Part shown: positions 5,670 through 6,473 of the stretch, one piece after another
Numbering within the stretch: position 1 is the first letter of the stretch
Layout of the letters: every line of letters starts with the position of its first letter
Assembly (NCBI GenBank): GCA_012961755.1
Contig: DTYS01000271.1
Coordinates: forward strand, 1-6,473
DNA length: 6,473 nucleotides
From: Candidatus Latescibacterota bacterium
GTDB taxonomy: Bacteria > Latescibacterota > 4484-107 > B68-G9
Direction: 5' to 3'
Notes under the pieces: model-generated
Seen by the model: the letters and a program-made list of their open reading frames with translations, nothing else
What the model was told of the DNA's origin: nothing
Database searches by the model: none
Translations under genes and position numbers: made by a program

Positions 5670-6473
5670 ATGAAGAGGGTAGTCCTTGCGGTAGCCTTGG
5701 TGTTAGGGATCAGTGGGTTGGCGTTGGCCCATTATCCCGAAGGGGTGACGTATCCCTGTTTCCAGTTCCCAGATCACCTCGTACCCACCATAGACGGGGA
5801 CCTAAGTGATTGGGACATAGTTCCTGATGCCTACAGGATCCCCGTGGACCTGATGGGCGAGAGGTTGGCGGGGATGACGGCTCCTGACTATAACGACTTC
5901 AACTGCTGGATAGCCTTCGGTTACAACAAGACCGACGGCTATTGGTATGCTGCTTCCTGGCGTTACGATAACGTAGTTGTAGTGGACCGTCCGAGCGGTG
6001 ACCCCTCCTTGATCTGGCAGCAGGACGACCTTGAGATCATGATAGACGCTGACCACAGCGGTGGGCAGTACTGCTGCTGGAAGGCCGATGAGATGCCGGA
6101 CGAGGAGGAGAGGAGGTTGAACGGCGAACGCCAGGCCCAGCAGTACGGGTTCGCCTATCCACAGGCGGACAACATCTATTCTATGGTGTTCAACACGCCG
6201 AACACTTGGGTCTGGAAGCCTCCGTACACCGAATGTGCCTTCACCTTCGACGGCGCTATACACGAGGCCGGGACCACAACTTATGAGATCAGGTTGATCC
6301 CCTGGCTGGAGCTGATCTATTACGGTCCTGACCAGAGCACACAGTACAAGTTCAAGGAGGGGGACATAATCGGGTTCCAGGTCTCCTACGGGGACTTCGA
6401 CGATCCGGCGAACCCCACGCAGTACCATGCGTTCTGGACCGTGAGCCACCAGGACGCTACCTTCAAGTTCGCA
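5670..6473 (+). CDS. Secreted protein with CBM9-like (DOMON-like) carbohydrate-binding fold (3' partial)
   Basis: The frame runs open from the ATG at 5670 through the right edge, giving 268 residues with the C-terminus missing. Residues 1-20 (MKRVVLAVALVLGISGLALA) are a clear Sec signal peptide with an ALA cleavage site before His21, so the mature protein is exported. From about residue 39 the chain matches the pattern of CBM9-like domains: VPTIDGDLSDWD (38-49), WYAASWRYDN (92-101), DDLEIMIDADHSGGQ (119-133), TYEIRLIPWLEL (204-215) and EGDIIGFQVSYGDFDD (230-245). CBM9 domains of known function bind sugar chain ends in xylanases, but related domains occur in many surface proteins of unknown role, so ligand binding here is inferred. 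The exported part contains five cysteines (30, 79, 135, 136, 189), including an adjacent pair. The start is fixed by the strong SD 4 nt upstream. Further domains, such as a sorting or anchoring tail, may lie beyond the window. Confidence 0.8.
   Translation, partial: MKRVVLAVALVLGISGLALAHYPEGVTYPCFQFPDHLVPTIDGDLSDWDIVPDAYRIPVDLMGERLAGMTAPDYNDFNCWIAFGYNKTDGYWYAASWRYDNVVVVDRPSGDPSLIWQQDDLEIMIDADHSGGQYCCWKADEMPDEEERRLNGERQAQQYGFAYPQADNIYSMVFNTPNTWVWKPPYTECAFTFDGAIHEAGTTTYEIRLIPWLELIYYGPDQSTQYKFKEGDIIGFQVSYGDFDDPANPTQYHAFWTVSHQDATFKFA

Noticed and set aside
5802..6449. 215-codon minus-strand frame opposite the CBM9-like gene
   Set aside because: The plus strand has promoter, SD, signal peptide and domain motifs; the antisense frame has none of these and reads as a shadow.

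Overview
The window looks like chromosomal DNA from an uncultivated, possibly thermophilic bacterium. By eye the DNA is GC-rich, and arginine is written mostly as AGG while ATA and GGG codons are common, a pattern often seen in thermophiles. Shine-Dalgarno (SD) sites of the AAAGGAGGT type and a near-consensus sigma70-type promoter point to a bacterium rather than an archaeon. I cannot name the phylum from the sequence alone. I see no mobile element, CRISPR array, tRNA or rRNA.

Layout: (1) about 3-2810, plus strand, encodes a large membrane protein with a TMTC/GT-C-like hydrophobic half followed by a long TPR solenoid; its true start probably lies just outside the left edge. (2) 2774-3922, minus strand, encodes a GT4-type (GT-B fold) glycosyltransferase whose 3' end overlaps the TPR gene tail-to-tail by 37 bp. 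(3) 3901-5487, minus strand, encodes a CE4-like polysaccharide deacetylase with a DUF7033-like front. It is the upstream gene of a two-gene operon and overlaps the glycosyltransferase start by 22 bp. (4) 5488-5669 is a divergent intergenic region with a strong rightward promoter and a purine-rich leader of about 80 nt carrying several SD-like sites. (5) 5670 to the right edge, plus strand, encodes a secreted protein with a CBM9-like (DOMON-like) carbohydrate-binding fold; its 3' end is outside the window.

The first three genes fit a cell-surface polysaccharide or protein-glycosylation locus: a polytopic glycosyltransferase-like protein, a cytoplasmic sugar transferase and a glycan-modifying deacetylase. 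The right-hand gene is controlled separately and looks strongly expressed and exported; its sugar-binding fold makes a role at the cell surface plausible, but its link to the other genes is only positional. The window is mostly ordinary accessory surface-glycan content. The points most worth a second look are the leader of the secreted-protein gene, the TMTC-like protein that appears to lack the usual acidic pair in its first external loop, and the tight overlaps between genes.
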